Shown here: positions 32,290 through 41,592 of the stretch, piece by piece | Numbering within the stretch: position 1 is the stretch's first letter | Layout: the number at the start of each line of letters is the position of its first letter | Source: Roseicella aerolata | GTDB taxonomy: Bacteria > Pseudomonadota > Alphaproteobacteria > Acetobacterales > Acetobacteraceae | Length of the DNA: 64,000 bases | Direction of reading: 5' to 3' | Assembly: GCF_020523605.1 (NCBI RefSeq) | Contig: NZ_JAJAQI010000001.1 | Location: forward strand, 1 to 64,000 | The notes under the pieces: model-generated | The model's input: only the letters and a program-made list of their open reading frames with translations | Databases searched by the model: none | What the model was told of the DNA's origin: nothing | Program-made: the position numbers and the translations under genes

Positions 32290-32967
32290 TCACCAGAGCC
32301 CGGGCACGAAGCGGTGGCGGACGCGCTGCGCATAGGCCGCGTAGCCTGGCAGGCCCTGGCGCAGCGCCTGCTCCTCCCAGCGGGTGCGGAGGGCGAGGAG
32401 GCCGACGAAGACCGGGACGGCCAGCAGGCCGAGCGGGCTGCCGAGGAAGAGTGGAATGCCGAGAAAGAGGGGCAGCGCGCCGGCATACATGGGGTGCCGG
32501 ACATAGGCGTAGGGGCCCGTGTCGATCACGCGGTGGCCTCGGTCCCGCTGCAGCCGCAGGGCGGGGGAGGCGAAGCTGTTGGCGGCGAAGGTCCAGGCGA
32601 TCAGGGCGTGGCCGGCCAGCAGCAGCAGCGCGCCGAGCGCATGCAGCGCGAATGGCAGCCCGGCGAAGCCGCGCGCGGCGGCATCGGCGCCCATGGCGTG
32701 GAGCCAGGCGAACCAGAGCAGGCCGAGGGCGAGCAGCAGCAGCTTGTCATGCCCTGGCTGGTCGGCATGGATGGGCAGCGTCATGCGCTCCCGCAGCAGG
32801 GCGGGATCGCGCCGCAGCAGCCAGAGGCCCATGGCGAGGCTGCCGGTGCCGAGGATGGCGAGGAAGGCGATGCCCGCCGGCCAGCGCGCTGTGCCCGCGC
32901 CGGCGAGGAGCGCCATGCCCTGCAAGGCGAGCATGCTGGCTGTCTGGAGGATGAGCCGGAGGAGCAT
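32290..32967 (-). CDS. Isoprenylcysteine carboxyl methyltransferase-like (ICMT/PEMT) membrane protein
   Basis: A 225-residue protein with about six hydrophobic segments. The C-terminal motif RGHRVIDTGPYAYVRHPMYAGALPLFLGIPLFLGS, followed by RWEEQALRQGLPGYAAYAQRV, is diagnostic of the ICMT/phospholipid methyltransferase fold, with RHPxY binding SAM. The substrate is unknown in bacteria; isoprenoid, phospholipid or small-molecule methylation are all possible. It lies 59 bp downstream of the acyl-CoA dehydrogenase gene on the same strand and may be in that transcript. Confidence 0.88.
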   Translation of the reverse strand: MLLRLILQTASMLALQGMALLAGAGTARWPAGIAFLAILGTGSLAMGLWLLRRDPALLRERMTLPIHADQPGHDKLLLLALGLLWFAWLHAMGADAAARGFAGLPFALHALGALLLLAGHALIAWTFAANSFASPALRLQRDRGHRVIDTGPYAYVRHPMYAGALPLFLGIPLFLGSPLGLLAVPVFVGLLALRTRWEEQALRQGLPGYAAYAQRVRHRFVPGLW

Positions 32968-33026
32968 GGCGCCTGGAGCAACTCACGGAAACGGCGGGCC
33001 TGCAGGGGGATGCGTCCCCCTGTATC

Positions 33027-34721
33027 TCAGACGGCCAGGACCCTGGAAAGCAGCTCGTCGGTGACGGGTTCGTCGCTGTCCGCCAGCGGGTCCTTCGGCA
33101 GGACGCGATGCGTGAGGACGAGCCTCGCCAGATCGAGGCGCGCGGTATCCCCCAGCCGCGCCGCCTCCCAGGCCATGGCGGCGGCGCTGGTGAGGTGGTA
33201 GAGCGCGCTCGCCGCTTGCCGCGCCAGCGCCGGGTTCTCCTGCGCCCGCGCCGTGAGCGCCGCGGCGCGGTCGAGGAGCGGCAGCGCCTCCGGCAGGCGC
33301 TCGCCATTCCCCAGCAGCGCCGCGACATGGGCGCGCAGCACGGGCAGCGAGCCTTCGCGCTGCGCGGCGCGCAGCACGTCCAGCGCCACGATGTTGCTGG
33401 TGCCTTCCCAGATGCTGCCGAGATGGCTGTCGCGCAGCAGGCGCGGGTCGGCCCATTCCTCGATGTAGCCGCAGCCGCCGCGCACCTCCATGGCGTCGCC
33501 CGTCACCTTGCGGGCGTCGCGGCACGCCCGGAATTTCAGCAGCGGCGTCAGGATGCGGAGCAGGGGATAGGCGCCTTCCTCCCCGGCATCGCTGCGGCGC
33601 AGCGCTTCCGCCGCCTGGAAGACCATGCTGCGCGCCTGCTCCATCGGCAGCACCAGCTTGAGGAGCTGCCGGCGCATCAGCGGCATCTCGATCAGCCGCC
33701 GGCCGAAGGCGATGCGATGGCGGGCGACGAACATCGCCTCGGTCACCGCGCGGCGCATCAGCCCCGCGGCGCGCATGCCGTTGGAGAGGCGGGAGGCGTT
33801 GACCATGTCCGCCATCTGCCGGAAGCCCGCCTCCGGCTCGCCGACCAGGAAGGCCGCCGCACCCTCCAGCCGCACCTCGCCGCTCGCCATGCTTTTCGTG
33901 CCCAGCTTGTCCTTCAGCCGCACGATCCGGTAGCTGTTGCGCGTGCCGTCCGGCAGGTCGCGCGGCAGCAGGAAGAGCGAGACGCCGCGCATGCCGGAAA
34001 CACCCTTGCGGCGCGCCAGCACCAGCGCCATGCCGCAATCGGGATTGCTGCAGAACCACTTGTCGCCCGAAAGGCGCCAGCCGCCGTCCGCCGCCTCCTC
34101 GGCCAGCACGGAGGTCGCGGCGATGTCCGAGCCCGCGCCCTGTTCCGTCATGAACATCGCGCCCTGGCGCAGCGCATCCAGGTCGGTCGCGGTCAGGGCG
34201 GGCAGGTAGCGCGCGACCAGGCCCGGCTCGCCGAAGCGGCGCAGCGTGCGGGCCAGCGCATCGGTCATCGACAGCGGGCAGCACAGGCCGAATTCCGCCT
34301 GCACGAAGAGATAGGTGAGCGCGTATTTCGCCACCGGCGGCATGGGCGCCGGCCATCCCAGCACCCCGCCGCGATGCGACATGGCGGCCAGGCCGTATTC
34401 CGCGAAGGCGATCCGCTCCATCTCCCGATAGGCCGGGTGATAGTCGATGGCCTGCCGGTCCTCCCCGCGCCGGGTGCGCTGGCGCAGCACCGGCGGGTTG
34501 CGGTCCGCGATCCCGGCCAGCTCATCCAGCCTGTCCCCGGCCAGCGCCCCCATGCGGTCCAGATGCGGCGAGAGATGCGCCAGCAGGTCGGGCGGCAGGT
34601 AGAGGCCGAGCAGCGGTGCCGCCCAGGGATCGGCGCGCCAGAGATTCAGGCCGCGGCTGTCCGGTACCGCCTCGGCGCCCGCCGGCGGCGCGGCGGGGGG
34701 CTCCGTTGCGCGGATATGCAT
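33027..34721 (-). CDS. Acyl-CoA dehydrogenase family protein (AidB-like)
   Basis: A 564-residue flavoenzyme, longer than the usual ~380 and close to AidB (541). Motifs are CCPLSMTDALARTLRRFGEP, AMFMTEQGAGSDIAATSV (FAD/substrate loop), GWRLSGDKWFCSN, VRLKDKLGTKSMASGEVRLEGA, GGCGYIEEWADPRLLRDSHL (helix with the R-D-x-H sequence of AidB) and SIWEGTSNIVALDVLRA. AidB is involved in alkylation stress; other members act on branched acyl-CoAs. The activity here is not proven. The ATG at 34719-34721 (MHIRATEPPA) is chosen. It is divergent from the gluconolactonase-like gene. Confidence 0.9.
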   Translation of the reverse strand: MHIRATEPPAAPPAGAEAVPDSRGLNLWRADPWAAPLLGLYLPPDLLAHLSPHLDRMGALAGDRLDELAGIADRNPPVLRQRTRRGEDRQAIDYHPAYREMERIAFAEYGLAAMSHRGGVLGWPAPMPPVAKYALTYLFVQAEFGLCCPLSMTDALARTLRRFGEPGLVARYLPALTATDLDALRQGAMFMTEQGAGSDIAATSVLAEEAADGGWRLSGDKWFCSNPDCGMALVLARRKGVSGMRGVSLFLLPRDLPDGTRNSYRIVRLKDKLGTKSMASGEVRLEGAAAFLVGEPEAGFRQMADMVNASRLSNGMRAAGLMRRAVTEAMFVARHRIAFGRRLIEMPLMRRQLLKLVLPMEQARSMVFQAAEALRRSDAGEEGAYPLLRILTPLLKFRACRDARKVTGDAMEVRGGCGYIEEWADPRLLRDSHLGSIWEGTSNIVALDVLRAAQREGSLPVLRAHVAALLGNGERLPEALPLLDRAAALTARAQENPALARQAASALYHLTSAAAMAWEAARLGDTARLDLARLVLTHRVLPKDPLADSDEPVTDELLSRVLAV

Positions 34722-34834
34722 GGCCGGTCTCCTCCCTCTTGCCCGCATGCTAGCGCCGCCCCGGCCGGGAGGGCGAGGCTTGACCCCGCCCGCCAGCCCG
34801 GCAGGATCGGCCCAACCACGGAGAGGAAACGCGC

Positions 34835-35776
34835 ATGACCTGGCAGCCCAGCGAACGCTACCCGGACCCGTCCATCGTCGCGCTCGACCCCAGCTTCCGG
34901 AAATACCACCTGGCCCTCTCGGCGGTGGAGAAGCTCTGGACCGGCAGCCGCTGGGGGGAAGGGCCGGTCTGGCTGGGCGATGCCCGCTGCCTGCTCTGGT
35001 CCGACATCCCGAACAACCGCGTCCTGAAATGGGAGGAGGAGACGGGCGCGGTCTCCGTCTGGCGCAAGCCCTCCAACAACGCCAACGGCCATACGCGGGA
35101 CCGGCAGGGCCGCATCATCGCCTGCGAGCATGCCGGGCGGCGCGTGGTGCGCTTCGAGTATGACGGCGCCATCACCGTCCTCGCCGACAGCTACCAGGGC
35201 AAGCGGCTGAACAGCCCGAACGACGTGGTGGTGAAGAGCGACGGCAGCATCTGGTTCACCGACCCGCCCTTCGGCACCTATGCCTTCTATGAGGGCATCA
35301 AGTGCCAGGCCGAGCTGCCGCACACGCATGTCTATCGCGTGGACGGCCAGACCGGCGAGATCACGCTGGTGGCGGATGACATCGACCACCCGAACGGCCT
35401 GGCCTTCAGCCCGGATGAGAGCATCCTCTATGTCATCGAGAGCCGGAGCGAGCCGCGCAACATCCTGGCCTATGACGTGGCGGGCGGCACGAAGCTTGCG
35501 AAGCGCCGCGTCTTCTATGCCTGCCGGCCGGGCGAGACGCCGGACGGCTTCCGCGTGGACGTGGACGGCAATCTCTGGTGCGGCTGGGGCATGACGGCGG
35601 AGCATGACGGCGTGCGCGTCATCGATGCCGGGGGCACGCCGATCGGGCATATCCACCTGCCGGAGCGCTGCGCCAATGTCTGCTTCGGCGGCCGCAACCG
35701 GAACCGGCTGTTCATGACGGCGGCGCAGTCGCTCTTCTCGCTCTATGTGAACACCCAGGGCGTGGCGGGGGGCTGA
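34835..35776 (+). CDS. SMP-30/gluconolactonase-like protein
   Basis: A 313-residue six-bladed beta-propeller of the SMP-30/gluconolactonase/LRE family. It shows GEGPVWLGDARCLLWSDIPNNRVLKW (metal Glu in GEGP), GHTRDRQGRIIACEHAGRRVVRF, LNSPNDVVVKSDGSIWFTDPPFGTY (metal Asn and the FTDP motif), DDIDHPNGLAFSPDESILYVIES (Asn) and FRVDVDGNLWCGWG (Asp). These are the expected ligands for the divalent metal in the barrel, so it should hydrolyse a sugar lactone. It is not secreted (no signal peptide). The ATG at 34835 follows GAGAGGAAACGCGC. Confidence 0.92.
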   Translation: MTWQPSERYPDPSIVALDPSFRKYHLALSAVEKLWTGSRWGEGPVWLGDARCLLWSDIPNNRVLKWEEETGAVSVWRKPSNNANGHTRDRQGRIIACEHAGRRVVRFEYDGAITVLADSYQGKRLNSPNDVVVKSDGSIWFTDPPFGTYAFYEGIKCQAELPHTHVYRVDGQTGEITLVADDIDHPNGLAFSPDESILYVIESRSEPRNILAYDVAGGTKLAKRRVFYACRPGETPDGFRVDVDGNLWCGWGMTAEHDGVRVIDAGGTPIGHIHLPERCANVCFGGRNRNRLFMTAAQSLFSLYVNTQGVAGG

Positions 35777-36049
35777 GCGGCCGCACGCGGCCGGCCCCGC
35801 GCGCCCTGCCAGCCGGAGAGGGCGCGGGGCCGGTGCTCCGGGCATGCCTGCAAGCGGCCCCCGCCGGAGCGGATACCGCGCGAGGCCGGCGGTGGCGCGT
35901 GTCATACCGTCCCGCATACATGCTGGCACATTTATGTGGCCTCAGTCGCCGGCGCCGCCTCCGGCGGCTTGGCTACGCGCCATAAGGCGCGGCGCCCATC
36001 CGGGCGCTCAGCCGCCTGCGGCGGCTGCAGGTCAGGATTTAGAGCGTTT

Positions 36050-36660
36050 TCACATCATCTGTGGATAGCCTGAGTATGCGATGTAGTTGGCGCACTCGGC
36101 TGCTGAGAAGCGGCCGAGGCTCTGGCCGATGGTGTTCCAGAGGGTCTCGACGTCGCGAGGCGCGGCGGTCCGGACGAGGTTCTTGAGCTTGGCGAAGACC
36201 TGCTCGATCGGGTTCAGGTCGGGCGAGTAGGGCGGCAGGAAGCGGAGCTCGGCGCCGCGCGCCTCGATGGCGGCGCGCACGCCAGGCGCCTTGTGGCATT
36301 GCAGGTTGTCGCAGACGACGATGTCACCGGGCGAGAGCGTGGGCGCCAGGTGCTGCTCGACATAGGCGCGGAAGGTGACGCCGTTCATCGGATGGTCGAG
36401 GACGAGCGGTGCGACGATGCCGCCCAGGCGCAGCCCGGCAACGAGGGTCGAGGTCTTCCAGTGGCCGTGCGGCACGGCGGCAACGAGGCGTTTGCCACGC
36501 GGGCTGCGCCCTTGGCGCCGGGCCATGTTGGTGCTGAAGCCGCTCTCGTCGAGGAAGACGAGGCGGGCCGGGTTCAAGCCGGGCTGGGCGTCGCGCCACC
36601 TGGCGCGGGCTGCGGCGACGTCGGCGCGCTCCTGCTCCGCCGCATGCTGCGACTTTTTTT
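36050..36660 (-). CDS. IS630 transposase, DDE catalytic part (frame B)
   Basis: This is the downstream frame of the element. It carries the complete IS630/Tc1-mariner triad: [12 protein letters not shown] (first Asp), [12 protein letters not shown] (second Asp) and [14 protein letters not shown] (Glu in DLNPIE), with [10 protein letters not shown] typical of the family. It has no convincing start of its own and begins within the A7 run shared with frame A, so it should be made as a fusion by a -1 shift. The product ends YSGYPQMM with TGA inside the terminal repeat. Confidence 0.82.
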
Positions 36661-37014
36661 GAGCGTCCAGCCCAGGCGGTCCAGGCCGTTCCATAGCGCG
36701 CCCACGCTGATGCTCACCCCGCGCGTCTCGAACAGCCAGCGCCGCAGCTCGGCCAGCGTCGCGTCGGGGTTGGCGCGCAGATGCGCAAGAAGCGCCGCCT
36801 CGTAGCCGGACAGCACCGGCTGGCGCTGTCGGCCGCCGCGGGCCGAGGGCGCCGTCTCGCCCGTCGCTGCCCGCCGCTCCAGCGCCTTGTAGATGTAGGA
36901 GATGCTCACCCGGAACAGCGGGGCTGCTTCGCGCACACGCAGACCGCCATCCACCGCCGCCAGCACACGATCCCGCAGATCCTGCGAATACGCTTGGCCC
37001 GATCGCCAAACCAT
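36574..37014 (-). CDS. IS630 transposase, N-terminal HTH part (frame A)
   Basis: A 146-codon frame starting [20 protein letters not shown] at an ATG with GGAGGC directly upstream. It holds the helix-turn-helix region ([22 protein letters not shown]) and the linker [40 protein letters not shown]. At the run of seven A (36654-36660 on the complementary strand) a -1 shift joins it to the DDE frame. Without the shift the frame continues as a short basic tail. Slippage on A-runs is known in several IS families, so this is probably programmed and not a mutation. Confidence 0.78.
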   Translation of the reverse strand: MVWRSGQAYSQDLRDRVLAAVDGGLRVREAAPLFRVSISYIYKALERRAATGETAPSARGGRQRQPVLSGYEAALLAHLRANPDATLAELRRWLFETRGVSISVGALWNGLDRLGWTLKKSRSMRRSRSAPTSPQPAPGGATPSPA

Positions 37015-37122
37015 GGCCGCCTCCGGTCCGATCACCGGAGCCCGATGAATCACACATCCGCCCCGCGCCGGAAGCCCCAATCGCGATTCCGGTCGGAGTG
37101 AAATGGCTCTAGCGGGCGCGTG

Positions 37123-38214
<1,092 letters not shown>

Positions 38215-38249
38215 GCGGCCCGGCTTTCCGGTGGTTTGAAGCGGTGAGG

Positions 38250-38453
38250 ACAGCGGATGGCGTCGGGAACCGAACGCCATCCGCCATAGGCCATTGGTTG
38301 CGGAGCAGAGTCCCGCCTGTGGGCGTTCACGCCCGCCTGCGACCTGCCCTACAGCGGATTGCGTTCAAAAATGAACGCCAATCCGCTGCAGGCCATTGTC
38401 CGTAGAGCAGATTCACGCTGCGGGGCGTTCACGCCCCTCCGCGATCTGCTCTA
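38250..38453. repeat. A-B-A-B palindrome cluster between arsR and ACR3
   Basis: Four palindromes fill the gap: A (38250-38288, arms with GCGGATGGCG / CGCCATCCGC), degenerate B (about 38301-38352), A (38350-38390, TACAGCGGATTGCGTTCA / TGAACGCCAATCCGCTGCA) and a perfect-ended B (38403-38453, TAGAGCAGAT / ATCTGCTCTA). The last is 51 bp, the same length as the copy at 118-168, and nearly the same sequence when inverted. Its terminal TA supplies the arsR stop codon. They could act as transcript-end hairpins or as insertion targets. Confidence 0.8.
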
Positions 38454-38747
38454 GAGCGCGGCCACCAGCGCCTTGAAATGCGCCAGCCCGTCGCGGCTCA
38501 GGCGGTAGCAGATGCGCGGCCCATCCACCTCGCCCTCCACCAGCCCCGCTGCCTTGAGGATGCGGAGGTGTTCGGAGACGGTGGACTGGGCGAGTTCCAG
38601 ATCGGCGACGATGTCGCAGCCGATGCAGCCCTCCCGCCGCGCCAGCAGCCGCAGCACGCGGACCCTCGCGGGGTGTGCCAGGGCCTTTGCCAGTGTCGCG
38701 AGTTCCTCGTCAGCAGCGAGCGGCTGCGGGGCGGTGCGCTTGCTCAC
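38451..38747 (-). CDS. arsR: ArsR family transcriptional repressor
   Basis: A 98-residue winged-helix repressor: [61 protein letters not shown]. Cys41 and Cys44 (GCIGCD, a C-x-x-C at the helix-turn-helix entrance) are positioned to bind As(III) in place of the classical ELCVCDL motif. The start is a GTG at 38745-38747 with a short-spaced AAGGA. The stop TAG (38451-38453) is formed by the end of a type B palindrome. It probably represses the ars genes and itself via the ATCGTC/GACGAT repeat at 38771-38786. Confidence 0.9.
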   Translation of the reverse strand: MSKRTAPQPLAADEELATLAKALAHPARVRVLRLLARREGCIGCDIVADLELAQSTVSEHLRILKAAGLVEGEVDGPRICYRLSRDGLAHFKALVAAL

Positions 38748-38770
38748 GTCCTTGCATCGCCTCTTCGTAA

Positions 38771-38786
38771 ATCGTCGAAGGACGAT
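38771..38786. promoter_or_regulatory. ArsR operator candidate
   Basis: A perfect inverted repeat ATCGTC-GAAG-GACGAT, followed by an AT-rich GATATATATGG, lies 24 bp upstream of the arsR start codon. This is the expected position of a promoter-operator for a self-regulating ArsR. Confidence 0.5.
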
Positions 38787-38935
38787 ATATATGGTGGCGC
38801 GGCGCGGGGCAAGGGATCCGCAGGATGGCCGGTTGCTGCGCAGCGGGGCGCGGCGGGCGATGGATAGGCGCCACGGCGCATATGCCTCGGGGCGGATGAT
38901 CGGGCCGGGCGCCTGACCCGGCGCGCCCCGGCGGG

Positions 38936-40126
38936 TCACCCGTGGACGGGTCCCGATGGCGCGGGCCGCAGGACGAGGAGCGCGGCGCAGGCCGCGAGCG
39001 ACAGCGCCGTGGTGACCAGCAGGGCGGCCCCGACCCCGGCGCCTTCCAGCAGCAGGCCGAAGACGAAGGGCGAGGCCGCCTGGAGCAGCCGTGCCGGCGC
39101 GGCCAGCAGGCCCTGTCGCGCGCCATAGCCGGCCGGCCCGAAGACGGCGAGGGGCAGCGTTCCCTTGGCGATCGTCAGCACGCCGTTGCCCATGCCGTGC
39201 AGCACCGCGAAGGCCGCGGCCCCCGGCCCGCCGAAGGCCACCAGCGCGATCGCGCCCAGCGGATGCCCGATCGTCGCCAGCCGCGCCGAGACCAGCGGGT
39301 GGAAGCGCCGGAGCAGCCCGAACTCGGCAACCCGCGCGGCGACCTGCGCCGGCCCGACAAGGGCCGCCGCGGCGACGGCACCGGCCGTGCTGGCGCCGGC
39401 GGCCTGCAGCATGGCCGGCAGGTGCGCCGCCATGGCGCCGGTGACGAACCAGGTCGCCGAGAAGACGAAGGCCAGCAGCGGCATCGCGAAGCGCGGCGGC
39501 GGCGGGCCCGCGACGGCAGCGGCGCTGCCGCGCTCGGGCGGTGGCGCCGGCGGCACCAGGAGGCGGTTCAGCGGCAGGCCGAGCAGGAGGTGAAGCCCCG
39601 CCCAGGCGAGGCAGGCCCCGCGCCAGCCGAAGGCCTCCTCCATCAGAGCGGAGAGCGGCCATCCGACCGTGCTGGCGAAGCCGGCGATCAGGGTGATCCC
39701 GGTGATGGGCCCGCGGGCCGCCCGCCCGTAGAGGCCGGCGAGCGTGGCGAAGGCGGCGTCATAGAGGCCCATCGCCATGCCGATGCCGAGCACCAGCCAG
39801 GCGGCCGCCATGCTGGCCGGCCCCTGGGCGAGCCCGAGGCCCGCGAGGCCGGCTGCGAGCACCAGGTTGGAGGCGGTGAGCACCCCGCGCCCGCCCCGGG
39901 CGTCGATCGCGCGGCCCACCATCGGGCCGAGCAGGGCCGAGAGGACGAGCGCGGCGGAGAAGGCGCCGAACACCCAGGAGGCCGGGATGCCGAACTCCGT
40001 CGCCATCGGCGCGGCGAGGATCGCCGGCAGTTAGTAGGACGAGCCCCAGGACAGGGTCTGCGTCGTCCCCAGCGCGAGGACGACGCGGCGTGCCTCCGGC
40101 GGTGCCGCGGGCGCGGCGGCGGTCAC
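38936..40126 (-). pseudogene. MFS transporter gene with an in-frame stop (TAC to TAA)
   Basis: The intact design is a 396-residue MFS permease starting at a GTG (40124-40126) with GAGGAGGGG upstream: VTAAAPAAPPEARRVVLALGTTQTLSWGSSY, then a TAA at 40031-40033 where a second Tyr (Y-Y-L-P-A-I-L) is expected, then LPAILAAPMATEFGIPASWVFGAFS. Only one base change is needed to explain it. Downstream the frame stays open to 38936 with normal MFS segments (for example [28 protein letters not shown]). Reinitiation at ATG 40006 would give 356 residues lacking the first helix. It lies 10 bp after the flavoprotein gene in the arsenic island; substrate unknown. Confidence 0.75.
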
Positions 40127-40136
40127 GTGCCCCTCC

Positions 40137-41528
40137 TCAGCCGCAGCAGCCGCTGCCCCTCGGGGCGGGTGCCCTGGCCGGGCCGCAGCAGCTTCCGCCC
40201 GTGGCGGCCAGGGGCGCCAGCACCGGCGCCTCAGCGGCCGGGCCGCAGCAGGCGCTGGCCGCCCCGGCAGGTGTCCTGTCGGTCGAGCAGACGCCCGTCT
40301 CCGGCAGGACCAGCTCCACCCGCCGGGCTGCCTCGACATCGCCGGCGAGGAAGGCGGCGATGGAGCGCACCTGCTCATGGCCGGTGGCGAGCAGGAAGGT
40401 CGGCGCGCGGCCGTAGCTCTTCATGCCGGCGATGTAGAAGCCGCTGTCCGGATGGCGCAGCTCGGCCTCGCCATGCGGCCGGACGGTGCCGCAGGAATGC
40501 AGGTTCGGGTCGATCAGGGGCGCCAGCGCCGGCGTGGCCTCGACGGCGGGGTCGAGGGCGAGCCGCACCTCGCGCAGGAAGGAGAGGTCGGGCCGGAAGC
40601 CCGCCGCGACGATCATGCGGTCGGCGCGCAGCGTGGTCGCGCGCGCCTCCTGCCGGCCGGTCACCGCCAGTGCGCCGTCCTGCTCCGCGATGCGGTCAAT
40701 CAGGAAGGGGGCGAGCGCCGTCACGGCGCCGGATTCCACGAGCGCCTGGGCGCGCGCGCCGAGTTCCCCGCGCTGCGCCAGGCCATCCTTCGCACCGCCG
40801 CCGAAATTCACCGCGGCGAGCGGCCGCCGGAAGGCCCAGAGGATGCGCGTGCCCGGGGCCGCCTTCGCCAGCTCGACCAGGTCGAGCACCGCGTTCATCG
40901 CGGAGTGGCCGGCGCCGACGACGAGCGTGGTCGCGCCGGCATAGGTGGCGCGCGCCGTCCCGAGCACATCGGGGATGCCATAGGCGATGCGCGCGGCGTG
41001 CTTCGTCTCGCCGGGCGCGGGCAGGCCATGCGCGCCGGCGGGGTTCGGCGCCTGCCAGGTGCCGGTGCAGTCGATCACGGCACGCGCCTCGATCGCCTGG
41101 ATGCCGCAGCAGGTCTCGACATGCAGGATGAACGGCGCGGCATCACGGCTGCCGCCGTCATGCAGCCGGCCGCGATCCCGGCGCGCCACGCCCACCACCT
41201 TCGCGCCCGTGCGGATGCGGCCACGCAGCGCCGCCGTCGCGGCGAGCGGGGCGAGGTAGTCCGCCACCAGTTCGGCGCCGGTCGGGTAGTGGTCCGGGTT
41301 GGGCGCCGACCAGCCCTCGGCCTCCAGCAGCGCCCGGGCCGCAGCGTCGGTGTTGAATGCCCAGGGCGAGAACATCCGGACATGGCCCCAGGCGCGGACG
41401 GCGTGTCCGGCCTCCGGCCCCGCCTCCAGCACCAGCGGCTCGAGACCGCGGGCGAGGAGCTGTGCGGCCGCCGCGAGGCCGACGGGACCGCCGCCGATGA
41501 CGGCGACGGGGAGGCTCGATCCGCTCAT
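40137..41528 (-). CDS. Flavin monooxygenase-like protein with a Cys-rich C-terminal tail (ArsO-like)
   Basis: A 463-residue FAD/NAD(P)H oxidoreductase. It has GGGPVGLAAAAQLLARG (FAD motif, about 10-26), RMFSPWAFNTDAAARALLEAEGW, an NAD(P)H motif VVGAGHSAMNAVLDL, and FIAGMKSYGRAPTFLLATGHEQ, as in the ArsO-type flavoproteins found in ars clusters. The tail holds seven Cys in 50 residues: Cys414, Cys427-428, Cys447-448, Cys461-462, in ACCGP, SCCGP and GCCG settings. Paired Cys suggest metalloid or copper binding. ATG at 41526-41528 has CAGGAG upstream. The reaction is unknown; oxidation of an arsenical is a guess supported by the context. Confidence 0.75.
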   Translation of the reverse strand: MSGSSLPVAVIGGGPVGLAAAAQLLARGLEPLVLEAGPEAGHAVRAWGHVRMFSPWAFNTDAAARALLEAEGWSAPNPDHYPTGAELVADYLAPLAATAALRGRIRTGAKVVGVARRDRGRLHDGGSRDAAPFILHVETCCGIQAIEARAVIDCTGTWQAPNPAGAHGLPAPGETKHAARIAYGIPDVLGTARATYAGATTLVVGAGHSAMNAVLDLVELAKAAPGTRILWAFRRPLAAVNFGGGAKDGLAQRGELGARAQALVESGAVTALAPFLIDRIAEQDGALAVTGRQEARATTLRADRMIVAAGFRPDLSFLREVRLALDPAVEATPALAPLIDPNLHSCGTVRPHGEAELRHPDSGFYIAGMKSYGRAPTFLLATGHEQVRSIAAFLAGDVEAARRVELVLPETGVCSTDRTPAGAASACCGPAAEAPVLAPLAATGGSCCGPARAPAPRGSGCCG

Positions 41529-41592
41529 GATCCCACTCCTGGATGCATAGAGGCTTGAGGTATCGGGGCGTGGAAAGAGGCGCGCCGGGTGG

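Larger units (their letters stand above)
36040..37111 (-). mobile_element. Complete IS630-family insertion sequence
   Basis: An element of about 1.07 kb bounded by TA dinucleotides. The left end reads TAGAGCGTTTTCAC (36040-36053) and the right end (37098-37111) is the complement of TAGAGCCATTTCAC, a 12-of-14 match. It encodes a transposase in two overlapping frames joined at an A7 run. The transposase stop lies inside the left end. IS630 elements insert at TA and duplicate it, which fits the flanks. It borders the arsenic island on the ACR3 side. The divergent copy at the window start is a different member of the family. Confidence 0.85.
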
